This document shows positions 7,603 to 15,297 of a DNA stretch of 32,981 bases, one piece after another. Under the pieces are notes generated by a model, which was given only the letters and a program-made list of their open reading frames with translations, made no database searches and was not told the DNA's origin. Both the position numbers and the translations under genes were made by a program. The stretch's first letter is position 1. Each line of letters starts with the position of its first letter. This stretch comes from Bradyrhizobium sp. YR681 (lineage in GTDB: Bacteria > Pseudomonadota > Alphaproteobacteria > Rhizobiales > Xanthobacteraceae), in the NCBI RefSeq assembly GCF_000282615.1, contig NZ_AKIY01000015.1, forward strand, positions 1-32,981, read 5' to 3'.

Positions 7603-8004
7603 TCAATCCGCGACGGCGATCGCCTCGATCTCGATCAGCCATTCGGGCGCGGCGAGCGCGGAGACGCCGACGAGGGTGGAGGCCGGCGGCTCCATGCCTT
7701 CGAAGAAGGCCGAGCGGGCCTTGCCGATGATCGGGCGCAGCTCCGGCTTGTAGCCAACGACGAAGGTCGTGATCTTCACGATATTGGCGTAGCTCGCGCC
7801 GGCCGCCTTCAACGCGTGGCCGAGATTCTGCATCACCTGCGTGGTCTGCGCGGCAAGATCGCCCTCTCCGACGATCCGTCCCTCTTCGTCGGTCGAGACC
7901 TGGCCGGAGATGTAGATGGTCCGCGCGCCGGAGGCGGTGACGACGTGGGAATAAGCGGGATTGTGATGCAGGCCGCTGGGGCGGAGATGATCGAGCTTCG
8001 GCAT
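7603..8004 (-). CDS. RidA-like (YjgF/YER057c/UK114) family protein lacking the catalytic arginine
   Basis: 133 residues covering the whole Rid fold, with YISGQVSTDEEGRIV and the C-terminal IEIEAIAVAD. True RidA enzymes hydrolyse enamines/imines from pyridoxal-phosphate enzymes and need an arginine in a P-A-R motif. Here the aligned segment reads PPASTLVGV, with Ser109 at that place. The protein is thus in a Rid subgroup without enamine deaminase chemistry, or with a different one. The start is ATG 8004, giving the normal Rid length; an open frame extends further upstream but runs into a repeat. It is convergent with the ACT gene across a palindromic repeat. Confidence 0.9.
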   Translation of the reverse strand: MPKLDHLRPSGLHHNPAYSHVVTASGARTIYISGQVSTDEEGRIVGEGDLAAQTTQVMQNLGHALKAAGASYANIVKITTFVVGYKPELRPIIGKARSAFFEGMEPPASTLVGVSALAAPEWLIEIEAIAVAD

Positions 8005-8089
8005 GGCTGGCTCCCGGAGTTTGTGGTTGGGAAGAGCGTAGCCGGAGAGCGCGTTCAGAGCTAGATGCGACGCGCAACACTTATGCCCC

Positions 8090-8220
8090 GTCATCCTGAG
8101 GTGCGCGCCATGCGGCGCAAAGCGGCGCATGGGAAGCCTCGAAGGATGCACGGCCCCCGCTGCTACAGTCGGGCCGTCGCCCTTCGAGGGCCGCTGAAGA
8201 AGCGACCACCTCAGGGTGAC
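8090..8220. repeat. Dispersed repeat with GTCATCCTGAGGTG terminal inverted repeats
   Basis: The ends GTCATCCTGAGGTG (8090-8103) and CACCTCAGGGTGAC (8207-8220) are inverted copies with one mismatch. An inner pair CCTCGAAGG (8137-8145) and CCTTCGAGG (8181-8189) is a perfect inverted repeat. The layout resembles a dispersed non-coding repeat I associate with Bradyrhizobium genomes. It lies between two minus-strand genes (eipB 3' end and Rid 5' side), so it would be in the leader or upstream region of the Rid gene. Confidence 0.75.
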
Positions 8221-8262
8221 GGTGATAGAGCTAAGCGTGCCGTACTCGGAGTGCCCTGCCCC

Positions 8263-9108
8263 TCAATTACAGGGCTTGCTGTCCTTCGCATCGAACTTGC
8301 CCATCGCGCCGGAGATCACGAAATCATTGTAATCGAGCACGAGTTGGCGAGAGACGCCGTTTTCGTAGAGCTCGAACGCCATCGCATAGACCGGCGTCTG
8401 CTCGCCTTCCTTCTGCTGGGCCTCGCGATCGAAATAGCTGACGGTGACGGGCCAGCGCTTCAGCGACTTCATGTGCTCGTCCGAGGTCGACGGATCGGAT
8501 GCTGTGGCGCGGTCGGCGGAGATCGGCTGGCCGATCACGGTCAGCGTGTTGTAGACCTTCTGGCCGTCGTCGGAGCCGTCATAGACCGACAGCTCGAGCA
8601 GCGATTTGCCGTCTTTGGCCGCGGCGATGATGCGCTGGATCTGCTCGGTCGGGAAAACGATCTTGCCATCGAGCGTAAAGCTCTTCGGGGACGGCAGCTT
8701 CAGACGGACGTTGATGTGGTCGCCGTCGCGCTCGGCCGAGCCGTCGACGCGGCCGGCATCGGCCTCGTTCATCCGCGTCTCGATCTTGAAGCGATAGCTC
8801 TTCCCGGCGGCGTCCTCCCAGGAGTTGGAGCGCAGGTCGCTGAGCGTGATCTTGCCCTCGCCGCTGTCGAGCTCGGAGACCTGGCGGAATTCGGAGGTGT
8901 AGCCCTCGCAGGAGCTGCCGGTGAAATTGTAGAGGATGCGGCCCCGCGCGCTGTTGACCGAGTTGGAGCGCGATTTGACAAGGCTGAGATCGTAGAGCGC
9001 CTGATGGGCGAGGAATGGACCGTTGGCAGCCCTCGCTTCACCGCCTGCGCCGAAAGCAGCCGCCGCGAGCGCCATCACACCGAGAGAAGTCCGGAAAAGG
9101 TGCACCAT
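8263..9108 (-). CDS. eipB: EipB-like periplasmic cell-envelope integrity protein (DUF1849)
   Basis: 281 residues: an N-terminal signal peptide (about 1-28, cleavage near ARAANG), then a beta-rich domain matching DUF1849. EipB of Brucella is a periplasmic beta-spiral protein needed for envelope integrity and stabilised by a disulfide. Two cysteines remain after signal cleavage, Cys67 (SSCEGY) and Cys280 near the C-terminus, fitting that bond. The family start HQALYDLSL is present at about 35. It is divergent from the downstream Rid-family gene. Recognition is by pattern; the family call is strong and the gene symbol is by homology. Confidence 0.87.
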   Translation of the reverse strand: MVHLFRTSLGVMALAAAAFGAGGEARAANGPFLAHQALYDLSLVKSRSNSVNSARGRILYNFTGSSCEGYTSEFRQVSELDSGEGKITLSDLRSNSWEDAAGKSYRFKIETRMNEADAGRVDGSAERDGDHINVRLKLPSPKSFTLDGKIVFPTEQIQRIIAAAKDGKSLLELSVYDGSDDGQKVYNTLTVIGQPISADRATASDPSTSDEHMKSLKRWPVTVSYFDREAQQKEGEQTPVYAMAFELYENGVSRQLVLDYNDFVISGAMGKFDAKDSKPCN

Positions 9109-9343
9109 GTCTCATCCCTGGGGAAAGCGCAGATTCGACATTTTAATGACCGTTCCATTGCGTCGCAACTGAGGCCGTTTCACGTAAAGTTGCTGCCCCG
9201 GCGCTGAACCTCCTGCCCTGCCTCGACAAAATGCATCCCCCTCCGGTTGCTTGCATGTGGCGGCACGATGGGCGAAACAGGGCGCGCCTGGCCTCCAGAT
9301 GGATACGCCAGGGCGGATCATTTTTTGGACAAAGAGGTCGAAG

Positions 9344-9811
9344 ATGGCGGGCACGGTCGAGCAGAAACTGGCGGAACAAGGCATCAAGCTGCACGAGGCC
9401 CCCACCCCCGTGGCCAATTACGTCCCGTTCGTGCGCACCGGTAATTTGCTGTTCGTCTCTGGCCAGGTCTGCTTCGATCCCGCCGGCAAGCTGATCGCCA
9501 AGGGCAAGCTGGGCGCCGGCGTCTCGATCGAGGAAGGTGCGGCGGCCGCGCGCGGCTGCGCCGTCAATCTGCTGGCCCAGGTCAAGGCAGCGCTGGGCGA
9601 CCTGGACAAGGTCGTCCGCGTGGTACGCCTCGGCGGCTTCATCAACTCGGCGCCGGACTTCCTGGACGGGCCGAAGGTGCTCAACGGCGCCTCCGACCTG
9701 ATGGTCGCCGCCTTCGGCGACAAGGGCCGCCATGCCCGCACCACCGTCGGCGTCGCCTCCCTGCCGGCCGATGCGGCAGTCGAGGTCGAAGGCGTGTTCG
9801 AGGTCGCCTGA
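9344..9811 (+). CDS. Rid-family protein with conserved arginine
   Basis: 155 residues, a longer Rid-family member with LLFVSGQVCFD (about 35-45) and HARTTVGVASLP. Arg132 occupies the position of the RidA catalytic arginine, in contrast to the other Rid protein in this window. The protein may therefore act on enamine/imine or related reactive intermediates, though the family also includes non-deaminase members. Start ATG 9344 is chosen because an AGAGG-type ribosome site lies just upstream; the frame is open further back without a good site. The phosphodiesterase gene starts 16 bases after its stop, so they probably share a transcript. Confidence 0.9.
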   Translation: MAGTVEQKLAEQGIKLHEAPTPVANYVPFVRTGNLLFVSGQVCFDPAGKLIAKGKLGAGVSIEEGAAAARGCAVNLLAQVKAALGDLDKVVRVVRLGGFINSAPDFLDGPKVLNGASDLMVAAFGDKGRHARTTVGVASLPADAAVEVEGVFEVA

Positions 9812-9827
9812 CGCGGAGCTGACGGCA

Positions 9828-10574
9828 TTGCGCGCTCCTGATTGGCTGACAGCCCAGCCGGTCGCCCATCGCGGCCTGCATGACATCTCCCGCGGTATCG
9901 TCGAGAACATGCCGGGCGCGGTGCAGGCCGCGATTGCTGGCAATTTCTCGATCGAGGTCGACATCCAGCTCTCCGCCGACGGCGAGGCCATGGTGCATCA
10001 CGACCATGCGCTGGGCCGGCTCACCGAGGCGACCGGCGAGGTGGTGTCGAAGACGGCGGCCGAGCTGAAGGCGCTCAAGTTCAGGGATACCGACGAGCGG
10101 ATGATGTCGCTGTCCGACCTCTGCGCCATGGTCGCCGGCCGCGTGCCACTGGTGATCGAGGTGAAGAGCCATTTTGGCGGCGACCGCAAGCTGGTGAAGC
10201 GGATGGCCGAGGTGCTGGCGTCCTATCAGGGCCCGGCGGTCGGCATGTCCTTCGATCCCGACCAGGTGCTGGCGCTGCGCGAGCTGTTGCCCACCCGCCC
10301 GCGCGGCATCGTCGCACAGCGGACCTATGAGGACGAATACTGGGCGAAGCTGACCCCAGCGCAGCGCGACAGCATGATGTACCTGCGCCACGGCTTCCAG
10401 ACCCAGCCGCATTTCGTCGCCTTCAAGGTCGACCACCTCCCGGCCCCCGCCCCCTGGATCGCCCGCAACGTCTTTGGCTGCGCCCTGCTTGGCTGGACCG
10501 TGCGTACCGCGGAGCAGCGGACGCGGGTCGGGCAATATGCCGATCAGATGATCTTTGAGGGATTCGTGCCGTAG
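9828..10574 (+). CDS. Glycerophosphodiester phosphodiesterase family protein
   Basis: 248 residues of GDPD fold (TIM barrel). The signature is visible: VAHRGLHD (His14-Arg15), then ENMPGA, Glu43-x-Asp45 in IEVDIQLS and His58 in MVHHDHALGRL. Later EVKSHF carries a further metal-site glutamate. Such enzymes hydrolyse glycerophosphodiesters to sn-glycerol 3-phosphate and an alcohol using a divalent metal. No signal peptide is visible, so it is probably cytoplasmic. I chose the TTG at 9828 as start: GGAG lies 10 bases upstream and the N-terminus MRAPDWLTAQPVAHRG fits the family, while earlier in-frame ATGs lie inside the upstream Rid gene. Confidence 0.88.
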   Translation: MRAPDWLTAQPVAHRGLHDISRGIVENMPGAVQAAIAGNFSIEVDIQLSADGEAMVHHDHALGRLTEATGEVVSKTAAELKALKFRDTDERMMSLSDLCAMVAGRVPLVIEVKSHFGGDRKLVKRMAEVLASYQGPAVGMSFDPDQVLALRELLPTRPRGIVAQRTYEDEYWAKLTPAQRDSMMYLRHGFQTQPHFVAFKVDHLPAPAPWIARNVFGCALLGWTVRTAEQRTRVGQYADQMIFEGFVP

Positions 10575-10591
10575 GGACTGAGCCGGCTGCT

Positions 10592-10648
10592 CTCGTGTTC
10601 CCGGACGCGCTGCAGCGTGTAACGCTACTGCGTTGAGCCGGGCACGAG
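10592..10648. repeat. Dispersed palindromic repeat (CTCGTG...CACGAG)
   Basis: CTCGTG with CCCGG on the left and CCGGG with CACGAG on the right form the outer stem, enclosing GCTGCAGCGT/AACGCTACTGC. This resembles a short dispersed palindrome I associate with Bradyrhizobium intergenic regions. It lies between the phosphodiesterase and the FemAB-like gene, both plus strand. Confidence 0.65.
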
Positions 10649-10702
10649 ACCTGTGTTCCCACCCTCTTGAAGTCGCTGCTGCAATGCACGATCTTGGGCA
10701 CG

Positions 10703-11944
10703 ATGGCATCATCTGAAATCACGCTCGAGGCGGTACCGTCCATTGCCGAGGTCTCTGCCGAGGATTGGGACGCCTGCGCGAACCCCGGCGGCCGGTGCAA
10801 TGGAAGCGGCAACGGAACCTCAACCGCCCTCCCAGGCGATTCTCTTGGCCTCTTAAAACCCGCCTATAACCCGTTCGTCTCGCACGCCTTTCTTTCCGCC
10901 GTCGAGAAATCGGGTTCGGCGACGATCCGCACCGGCTGGGGGCCCCGTCATCTCGTGGCCAAGGTCGACGGCCGCGTCGCCGGCGTGGTGCCCTGCTATC
11001 TGAAATCGCACAGCCAGGGCGAATACGTCTTCGACCGCGGCTGGGCGGACGCCTATGAGCGCGCGGGCGGGCGCTACTATCCGAAGCTCCAGGTCTCGGT
11101 TCCCTTCACGCCGGCCACGGGGCCGCGGCTGCTGGTCCGCGACGGCGTCAACCACGAGCGCATCACCGAGGCGCTCGCAAGCGGGCTGGTGGCGCTGTGC
11201 GGCGTCAGCAAGGCCTCCTCGGTGCACGTCACCTTCGCGCGCGAGGCGGAGTGGAAGCTGCTTGCGGAACACGGCTTCCTCCAGCGCACCGACCAGCAGT
11301 TCCACTGGCACAATGAAGGCTTTGCGAGTTTCGACGATTTCCTGGCGACGCTGAATTCGCGCCACCGCAAATCGATCAAGCGCGAGCGGCGCGATGCGCT
11401 CGCGGCCGGCGTCACCATCCACTGGCTCACTGGCAAGGACATCACCGAGGACGCCTGGGACGCCTTCTTCGAATTCTACATGGAGACCGGCTCACGCAAA
11501 TGGGGCCGCCCTTACCTCACGCGCGAGTTCTTCTCGCTGATCGGCGAGACCATGAGCGAAGACGTGCTGCTGGTGATGGCCCGCCGCAATGACCGCTGGA
11601 TCGCGGGCGCGATCAACTTCATCGGCTCGGACACGCTGTTCGGCCGTAACTGGGGCGCGGTCGAACATCATCCCTTCCTGCATTTCGAGGTCTGCTACTA
11701 TCAGGCGATCGACTTCGCGATCAAACGCGGCCTGCGGAATGTCGAGGCCGGCGCTCAAGGCGAGCACAAGATCGCGCGCGGCTACCTGCCGAAGACGACC
11801 CATTCCGCCCACTTCATCGCCGATCCCGGCCTGCGCCGCGCCGTCGACGATTATCTCAAGCGCGAGCGGGCCTATGTCGCCGAAGCCGGACGGGAGCTGG
11901 CCGAGCTCGGCCCGTTCCGGAAAGGTGCCGACGAGGCGCCTTGA
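10703..11944 (+). CDS. FemAB/GNAT-like protein (COG3146, DUF482)
   Basis: 413 residues matching the COG3146/PF04339 family of GNAT-fold proteins, annotated elsewhere as putative peptidoglycan- or N-acyltransferase-related. Features seen include NPFVSHAFLSAVEKSGSA, GPRHLVAKVDGRVAGVVPCY and the very conserved NSRHRKSIKRERR (about 232-244), followed by ETGSRKWGRPYLTREFF. No signal peptide or membrane span is seen. The substrate is not known for the family. Start ATG 10703 gives the family N-terminus; a TTG 36 bases upstream is in frame but has no support. The HIT gene follows 65 bases after the stop. Confidence 0.87.
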   Translation: MASSEITLEAVPSIAEVSAEDWDACANPGGRCNGSGNGTSTALPGDSLGLLKPAYNPFVSHAFLSAVEKSGSATIRTGWGPRHLVAKVDGRVAGVVPCYLKSHSQGEYVFDRGWADAYERAGGRYYPKLQVSVPFTPATGPRLLVRDGVNHERITEALASGLVALCGVSKASSVHVTFAREAEWKLLAEHGFLQRTDQQFHWHNEGFASFDDFLATLNSRHRKSIKRERRDALAAGVTIHWLTGKDITEDAWDAFFEFYMETGSRKWGRPYLTREFFSLIGETMSEDVLLVMARRNDRWIAGAINFIGSDTLFGRNWGAVEHHPFLHFEVCYYQAIDFAIKRGLRNVEAGAQGEHKIARGYLPKTTHSAHFIADPGLRRAVDDYLKRERAYVAEAGRELAELGPFRKGADEAP

Positions 11945-12009
11945 CGGTTCGCATTCGCTGGTGACAGTAAGCGGAAATTCTAAGCTCAAAATTCTTGGGA
12001 GCCGCCGCC

Positions 12010-12438
12010 ATGACCGCCTACGACCCCAACAACATCTTCGCAAAGATCCTGCGCGGCGAGTTTCCCTGCCACAAGATCTATGAGGACGAGCACGTCTTCG
12101 CCTTCCTCGACATCATGCCTCGCGTGCCGGGCCATACGCTGGTGATCCCGAAGGCCCCTGCCCGCAACATCCTCGACATCGCGCCGGACGATTACGCCCA
12201 TGTCGCCCGCGGCGCGCACAAGATCGCCGCCGCCGCGATGAAGGCCTTCAAGGCCGAAGGCATCACCGTGCAGCAGTTCAGCGAGCCCGCCGGCGGACAG
12301 GTGGTGTTTCACCTGCACATGCATGTGTTGCCGCGCCACGACGGCGTCGCCATGCTGCCGCCCGCCAGCCGCAAGGAAGATGTCAAAGTGCTGGAAGAGA
12401 ACGCGACCAGGCTTATCGCGGCGCTGAAGGCGGGCTAG
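12010..12438 (+). CDS. HIT-family nucleotide hydrolase
   Basis: 142 residues of the histidine-triad fold. The active-site motif His101-x-His103-x-His105 is seen in VVFHLHMHVLPRH, and the N-terminal IFAKILRGEFPCHKIYEDE is the usual Hint-branch start. These enzymes hydrolyse adenosine 5'-phosphoramidates or related nucleotides in the cytoplasm. A TTGGGAG ribosome site lies 9 bases before ATG 12010. The gene is convergent with trmO, separated by a palindromic repeat. Confidence 0.94.
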   Translation: MTAYDPNNIFAKILRGEFPCHKIYEDEHVFAFLDIMPRVPGHTLVIPKAPARNILDIAPDDYAHVARGAHKIAAAAMKAFKAEGITVQQFSEPAGGQVVFHLHMHVLPRHDGVAMLPPASRKEDVKVLEENATRLIAALKAG

Positions 12439-12448
12439 GTCTAGCCCC

Positions 12449-12516
12449 GTAGCCCGGATGGAGCGAAGCGCAATCCGGGACCTTCCCCGCATTCCGCTCC
12501 GCTCCATGCGGGCTAC
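12449..12516. repeat. Palindromic repeat, GTAGCCCGGAT family, copy 2
   Basis: GTAGCCCGGATGGAGCGAAG at the left and CTCCATGCGGGCTAC at the right form an imperfect inverted repeat of the same family as 7505-7590. It fills the gap between the convergent HIT and trmO genes and could act as a bidirectional transcript-ending hairpin. Confidence 0.85.
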
Positions 12517-12522
12517 GAGACC

Positions 12523-13014
12523 TCACTCCGTCTGAAAATCCCCGGCCTGCGGCGCTGCCAGCGGCGTGAACTCGCAGCGGTCCGGCTTGATGTCGATCAG
12601 CGGCGTGTGGTCGATGCAGTCGAGGCCACGCACCAAAATCGCATTTCCCTCGATGCCGACCAGCTTGACGATGGAGGTGCCGATCGGGTTGGGCCGCACC
12701 GGCGAGCGCAGCGAGAACGTGCCGCGGGTCTTCTCGTTGTTCTTCGGGCTTTGCAGGATGATGTCGCGGCGCGACTTGTCGAGCCAGTAGAGCACTTCGA
12801 GATTGCTGTAGAAATCGACGCCCTTGATGGCCGGCACGAACGGCTCGAAGATCTCGAGCCGGCAGATCGGGCCGTCCTGACGCCCCTGCCGCGGCGTCTC
12901 CAGCCGCGAGGTCCAGGGCGTGCGGATGCGGCCGATGAAGACGAGGCCGGCATCCCCGGTGGACGGCAACTCGATGGCGACCTCGCCCTCGCGGAGCTCG
13001 TTTTCGCGAACCAT
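12523..13014 (-). CDS. trmO: tRNA (N6-threonylcarbamoyladenosine37-N6)-methyltransferase, TrmO/TsaA-like
   Basis: 163 residues of the TsaA/YaeB beta-barrel fold. The signature RSPVRPNPIG (103-112) and DHTPLIDIKP (135-144) are present, as is the N-terminal FIGRIRTPW. TrmO uses S-adenosylmethionine to methylate t6A37 in certain tRNAs for threonine. The bacterial family varies in length, and this protein is the short form lacking the extra C-terminal domain of E. coli TrmO, so a different SAM-dependent target cannot be excluded. Confidence 0.85.
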   Translation of the reverse strand: MVRENELREGEVAIELPSTGDAGLVFIGRIRTPWTSRLETPRQGRQDGPICRLEIFEPFVPAIKGVDFYSNLEVLYWLDKSRRDIILQSPKNNEKTRGTFSLRSPVRPNPIGTSIVKLVGIEGNAILVRGLDCIDHTPLIDIKPDRCEFTPLAAPQAGDFQTE

Positions 13015-13045
13015 AATTCCTGTTCCCAGCTGTTCGGACGCGGTT

Positions 13046-13396
13046 TTAGCCCAACCACCACTTGCCGGCCAGCATGAAGACTTCGCCCGCGACCACGCCC
13101 GCGAAGATCGAGCGGCGGGTCAGCAGGAAGACGACGAGGCCGGCGGCGACGGCTCCGTAGCGCAGGACGTCAGGCACGCTGGCGAGCGCTCCGGGCGGCT
13201 GGACCACGATCTGGGCGATGACGCCGGCGAGGATCGCGGTGGCAACCGCCCGGACCCAGACCAGCAGCTCGGAGCCCTCGTCGATGCCGCCGCCGAACCA
13301 CAGGCCCAGCATGCGCCAGATCTGGTTGGGAACGACGCCGGCGACGAACAGCACCGCCAGCGCCTGCCAGTCGCCAATGAGTTGCGCGTAGCTCAC
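13046..13396 (-). CDS. azlD: AzlD-family branched-chain amino acid export subunit
   Basis: A 116-residue membrane protein with about four hydrophobic segments and the family element FVAGVVPNQIWRMLGLWF. AzlD is the small partner of AzlC in exporters of branched-chain amino acids or their analogues. The GTG start at 13396 overlaps the azlC stop (GTGA), so translation is coupled, and a frame open far upstream is merely antisense-free space over azlC. Membrane partner and pathway are known for the family; the actual substrate here is inferred. Confidence 0.88.
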   Translation of the reverse strand: MSYAQLIGDWQALAVLFVAGVVPNQIWRMLGLWFGGGIDEGSELLVWVRAVATAILAGVIAQIVVQPPGALASVPDVLRYGAVAAGLVVFLLTRRSIFAGVVAGEVFMLAGKWWLG

Positions 13397-14166
13397 GTGC
13401 GCACCTCCCGCCACCAATGCACGCCATAGGCGATCGAGCCGGCGACAAGGCCGCTGACGAGGATGTCGAGGCCGGAATTCATCTTCGCCGCGATGGGATA
13501 GAGCAGCACGCCGAGCGCCAGCGCGACGACGTCGGCGGCTTCGCGGCTGTTGCGCGCGGTCGAGAACAGGAACGACAGCGGCGTCAGCAGCAGGATCGCC
13601 GCCCCAAGCGTCTGCGTCAGATTGGCGGCGAGGAAATAGCCGATCGTGTTGGCGGTGAGGCACACCGAGACCAGACCGAAGCCAAGTCCGTTGACGAAGG
13701 CGATCCGCCGCTCGCGCGGCACCTGCGGCAGGAAGCGATGGCATTCGACCCACAGCGTCACCGCCGTGAGATGTGCCGCAAAGAACAACTCCCGGCGCCT
13801 GGTCGTCGGCGTGCGCATCAAAGGGAGCACGGAGACCACCATCGGGAACAGGCGGATGGCGCTGACGGTGACCGCGATCGCCGACTGGATGACGGTGGCG
13901 CCCGAGCCCAGCGTCGTGATCAGGATGATCTGCGCCGGACCCGCCCAGACGAACAGCGTCGAGCAAAGCGCCCAGAGCAGGCTGAAATGCGTGTCATGGG
14001 CGAGCGCGCCGATGCCGAGATAGGTCGCAAACAGGACGAGCGTGAGGATCGTCTGCGTGATCGAGCGCAGCCCCCACGCAAAGGCGCGCCAGGGACTTTG
14101 CCATTGAGGGGAATCGAGCGGAGGGAGCGCCACGGGAGTTTTGGTCGGGGTTGCGGAATCGTGCAC
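13393..14166 (-). CDS. azlC: AzlC-family branched-chain amino acid permease
   Basis: 257 residues with a soluble N-terminal stretch of about 35 residues and then roughly six to eight membrane spans. The AzlC element LFVWAGPAQIILITTLGSGA (about 72-91) is recognisable, followed by SAIRLFPMVVSVLP. Together with the overlapping azlD it should form an inner-membrane exporter. No Lrp-type regulator is adjacent, so control is not visible here. Confidence 0.9.
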   Translation of the reverse strand: MHDSATPTKTPVALPPLDSPQWQSPWRAFAWGLRSITQTILTLVLFATYLGIGALAHDTHFSLLWALCSTLFVWAGPAQIILITTLGSGATVIQSAIAVTVSAIRLFPMVVSVLPLMRTPTTRRRELFFAAHLTAVTLWVECHRFLPQVPRERRIAFVNGLGFGLVSVCLTANTIGYFLAANLTQTLGAAILLLTPLSFLFSTARNSREAADVVALALGVLLYPIAAKMNSGLDILVSGLVAGSIAYGVHWWREVRT

Positions 14167-14238
14167 GCATAACGGGCAATGCGGCGGCTGGCGTCAAGGA
14201 AGCGCGTGGCGGGGCTGGCATGCGCGGGTGGAGAGCCC

Positions 14239-15276
14239 CTACCCGCTCACACCCCGGTTCTTCAGCACGAAACAAGCGCCATGCGCCTTGCGTATGCGAT
14301 TGCACAGATCATCCGCCTCACTGCGCGTATCCGCACCGATCCGCACCTGATAGAACGCGCGCGTGCCGCGGCTGCGCATCACCGAGCTGAGCAGGCTCGG
14401 GTCGCGGTCGCCGATCACAGCGCTGAGCCGCGTCACCGCACGCGAATACATCGCCAGCGCCCTGTTGCGATCGAAGCCGGCGGCGAGCTGCACGCCCCAG
14501 ATCTTTGCGGCCGCGAGCTCGACATGCTGCTCCAGCTCTGCGACGAAGGCATTTGGCGCACGCTTCAACAGGGCCATCAGATCGCGGCAGCTGGTCGGCG
14601 GCGAACTCGGCGGCCCCTTGCCGGTCGCTCCCGCCTTCGCCCACGCATCGACGCTCGTGCCGGTGATGGCATAGACGTAGTTGCGGGTCTGCTCCGGCAT
14701 CGGGCCGGTGCCGGTGAGCCATTCCTGCACCCGCCGCGGCCCCGCATTGTAGGCGGCTGCAGCGAGGCCGAGATTGCCGAAATGGTTGCGCAGCTCGTTC
14801 AGGAATTCGGCCGACTTCGGCAGCGCCTGCACCGGATTGAAGGGATTGAGCAGCCCGCGCTCGCTCGCGGTGCCCGGCATGAACTGGGCGATCCCCTGCG
14901 CGTGCTCGCCGCTGCGCGTCATCGGCCCTACCGCGTCGGCCTGGAAGCGGCTTTCCTGCCAGATCACCCGGGCGAAGAATTCCAGCGGAAGATTGGCATC
15001 GCGCGCGGCTGCCTCCACGATCAGGCAGATCGATTCCCGCGTGTCGCTCTCGCGCGCATCCGGTTTCGCCGGCGGCACCGCGAGCTCTCCGACGCTCGGG
15101 ACGGCGGCATCGGTCTCTGCAGGCGTGCTGTCCCCCGCGGCAACCCTCAACGTGGAGACGAGCAGCGCGGCAATGGCCAATGATGCAATTCGCGCCAATG
15201 CTGCCCAAGCATCGCCGTGGCGCGAGCCGTCGCGGCATGCGACAAGATGATCTGCCATGTTGTGGCATCGTGCCAT
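14239..15276 (-). CDS. Lytic transglycosylase with C-terminal SPOR-like segment
   Basis: About 345 residues. A hydrophobic segment at about 30-47 (IASLAIAALLVSTLRVAAG) is a signal peptide or anchor. The SLT domain follows: catalytic Glu108 in VIWQESRFQADAVGP, then GIAQFMPGTASERG and AAAYNAGPRRVQEWL. The end (AFYQVRIGADTRSEADDLCN, about 312-331) resembles a SPOR domain that binds denuded peptidoglycan. It should cleave glycan strands in the periplasm. The start is uncertain: ATG 15276 or 15258, or a TTG at 15198 that would put the signal peptide right at the N-terminus. It diverges from the TRAP binding-protein gene with at most about 100 bases between starts. Confidence 0.88.
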   Translation of the reverse strand: MARCHNMADHLVACRDGSRHGDAWAALARIASLAIAALLVSTLRVAAGDSTPAETDAAVPSVGELAVPPAKPDARESDTRESICLIVEAAARDANLPLEFFARVIWQESRFQADAVGPMTRSGEHAQGIAQFMPGTASERGLLNPFNPVQALPKSAEFLNELRNHFGNLGLAAAAYNAGPRRVQEWLTGTGPMPEQTRNYVYAITGTSVDAWAKAGATGKGPPSSPPTSCRDLMALLKRAPNAFVAELEQHVELAAAKIWGVQLAAGFDRNRALAMYSRAVTRLSAVIGDRDPSLLSSVMRSRGTRAFYQVRIGADTRSEADDLCNRIRKAHGACFVLKNRGVSG

Positions 15277-15297
15277 GGTTCGACGAGTCGCCAATCT

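Noticed and set aside
8065..9207. 380-codon plus-strand frame opposite eipB
   Set aside because: Antisense shadow that also runs through a dispersed repeat.
7505..12516. Two similar palindromes considered as a CRISPR or insertion-sequence end pair
   Set aside because: Only two copies, 5 kb apart with ordinary genes between them, no regular spacers, no transposase and no target duplication seen.
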